Assembly: GCA_938049325.1 (NCBI GenBank)
Contig: CALICC010000072.1
Coordinates: 1 to 5,367, forward strand
Length of the DNA stretch: 5,367 nt
From: an uncultured Ilumatobacter sp.
Lineage (GTDB): Bacteria > Actinomycetota > Acidimicrobiia > Acidimicrobiales > Ilumatobacteraceae
Direction of reading: 5' to 3'
Shown here: positions 4,837 through 5,367 of the stretch, one piece after another
How the letters are laid out: every line of letters starts with the position of its first letter
Numbering within the stretch: the first letter of the stretch is position 1
Translations under genes and position numbers: made by a program
The notes under the pieces: model-generated
Database searches by the model: none
What the model was told of the DNA's origin: nothing
Seen by the model: only the letters and a program-made list of their open reading frames with translations

Positions 4837-5367
4837 ATGAGTCAAGAAGTACGCGGCATCATCGCAAAAGCTCAAGGCGAGCCGGTGTCGATGGAGACCA
4901 TCGTCATCCCAGATCCCGGACCCGGCGACGTCGTCGTCAGCATCCAGGCGTGCGGTGTGTGCCATACGGACCTCCACTATCGCGAGGGCGGCATCAACGA
5001 CGAGTTCCCGTTCCTGCTGGGCCACGAGGCCGCGGGAATCGTCGACGAGATCGGCGAGGGTGTGACCCACGTCGCGGTGGGCGACTACGTCATCCTCAAC
5101 TGGCGCGCGGTGTGCGGTGAGTGTCGCGCCTGCAAGCGCGGCGAGGCGCAGTACTGCTTCAACACCCACAATGCGTCGAAGCCGATGACGCTGACCGACG
5201 GCACCGAGCTGTCGCCTGCGCTCGGTATCGGAGCGTTCTGCGACAAGACGCTCGTTCACCAGGGCCAGTGCACCAAGGTCGACCCGGCCGCACCCGCCGA
5301 GGCAGCTGGCCTGCTCGGCTGCGGCGTCATGGCAGGGCTCGGCGCGGCCATGAATACCGGCCAGGTT
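4837..5367 (+). CDS. mscR: S-(hydroxymethyl)mycothiol dehydrogenase (mycothiol-dependent formaldehyde dehydrogenase), 3' partial
   Basis: The first 177 codons of a zinc-dependent medium-chain alcohol dehydrogenase; the family is about 360 residues, so roughly half is present. The start MSQEVRGIIAKAQGEPVSME and the blocks YREGGINDEFPFLLGHEAAG, VILNWRAVCGECRACKRG and MTLTDGTELSPALGIGAF are the MscR signature. Catalytic zinc ligands are C42 (GVCHTD), H63 with E64 (GHE) and C162 (GCGV); the structural zinc is held by C93, C96, C99 and C107. The enzyme oxidises the spontaneous adduct of formaldehyde and mycothiol with NAD+, and the mycobacterial protein also reduces S-nitrosomycothiol. It is cytoplasmic. 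ATG 4837 matches the family N-terminus. The bases before it contain no Shine-Dalgarno, and a TACGGT box lies 8 bases upstream, so a leaderless mRNA is likely. The NAD+-binding Rossmann domain lies mostly beyond the window. Confidence 0.95.
   Translation, partial: MSQEVRGIIAKAQGEPVSMETIVIPDPGPGDVVVSIQACGVCHTDLHYREGGINDEFPFLLGHEAAGIVDEIGEGVTHVAVGDYVILNWRAVCGECRACKRGEAQYCFNTHNASKPMTLTDGTELSPALGIGAFCDKTLVHQGQCTKVDPAAPAEAAGLLGCGVMAGLGAAMNTGQV

Noticed and set aside
3848..4840. A 330-codon open frame on the plus strand covering the whole lipoprotein gene.
   Set aside because: It is antisense to a gene with a clear signal peptide and lipobox, its product is Arg-rich with no domain, and long antisense frames are common opposite GC-rich genes.

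Overview
The window reads as chromosomal DNA of a high-GC actinobacterium. Three things support this: strong G/C preference at third codon positions, a NucS/EndoMS mismatch endonuclease, and the start of an S-(hydroxymethyl)mycothiol dehydrogenase gene, since mycothiol is an actinobacterial thiol. The lineage could be Acidimicrobiia (Ilumatobacter-like), but that is an impression from protein flavour, not a proven placement. I see no tRNA, rRNA, CRISPR array, insertion sequence or phage gene.

Layout. (1) Bases 1-1061, plus strand: the 3' part of a gene for a membrane-anchored protein with a long Pro/Ala-rich segment, one transmembrane helix and an exported C-terminal domain. (2) Bases 1062-1460: a 399-base gap with no conventional gene. 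It holds a hairpin just after the first gene, a block of about 10-bp periodic repeats, a 12-bp palindrome, a 13-bp tandem duplication, a possible 45-residue single-helix microprotein on the minus strand, and a 10-bp palindrome close to the next start. (3) Bases 1461-3068 and 3070-3753, plus strand: an ABC1/AarF/UbiB-family atypical kinase and nucS, separated by one base and probably translationally coupled. (4) Bases 3754-3850: a convergent spacer with several small dyads. (5) Bases 3851-4783, minus strand: a lipoprotein with a twin-arginine-type signal peptide and no recognised function. (6) Bases 4784-4836: a 53-base divergent promoter region containing a perfect 8-bp inverted repeat, each arm carrying a TACGGT -10-like hexamer pointing towards its own gene. 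(7) Bases 4837 to the window end, plus strand: the first 177 codons of mscR, formaldehyde detoxification through mycothiol.

How the genes relate. Only the kinase-nucS pair looks like an operon. NucS gives non-canonical mismatch repair in actinobacteria lacking MutS/MutL, and its last residues look like a sliding-clamp-binding tail. The ABC1 kinase is expected to act in isoprenoid-quinone or lipid homeostasis, and no mechanistic link to repair is visible. The lipoprotein and mscR share a compact divergent control region and may be co-regulated; mscR looks leaderless. I found no clear evidence for a wholly new multi-gene system. The most unusual items are the paired-promoter inverted repeat, the 10-bp periodic repeat block and the candidate microprotein.
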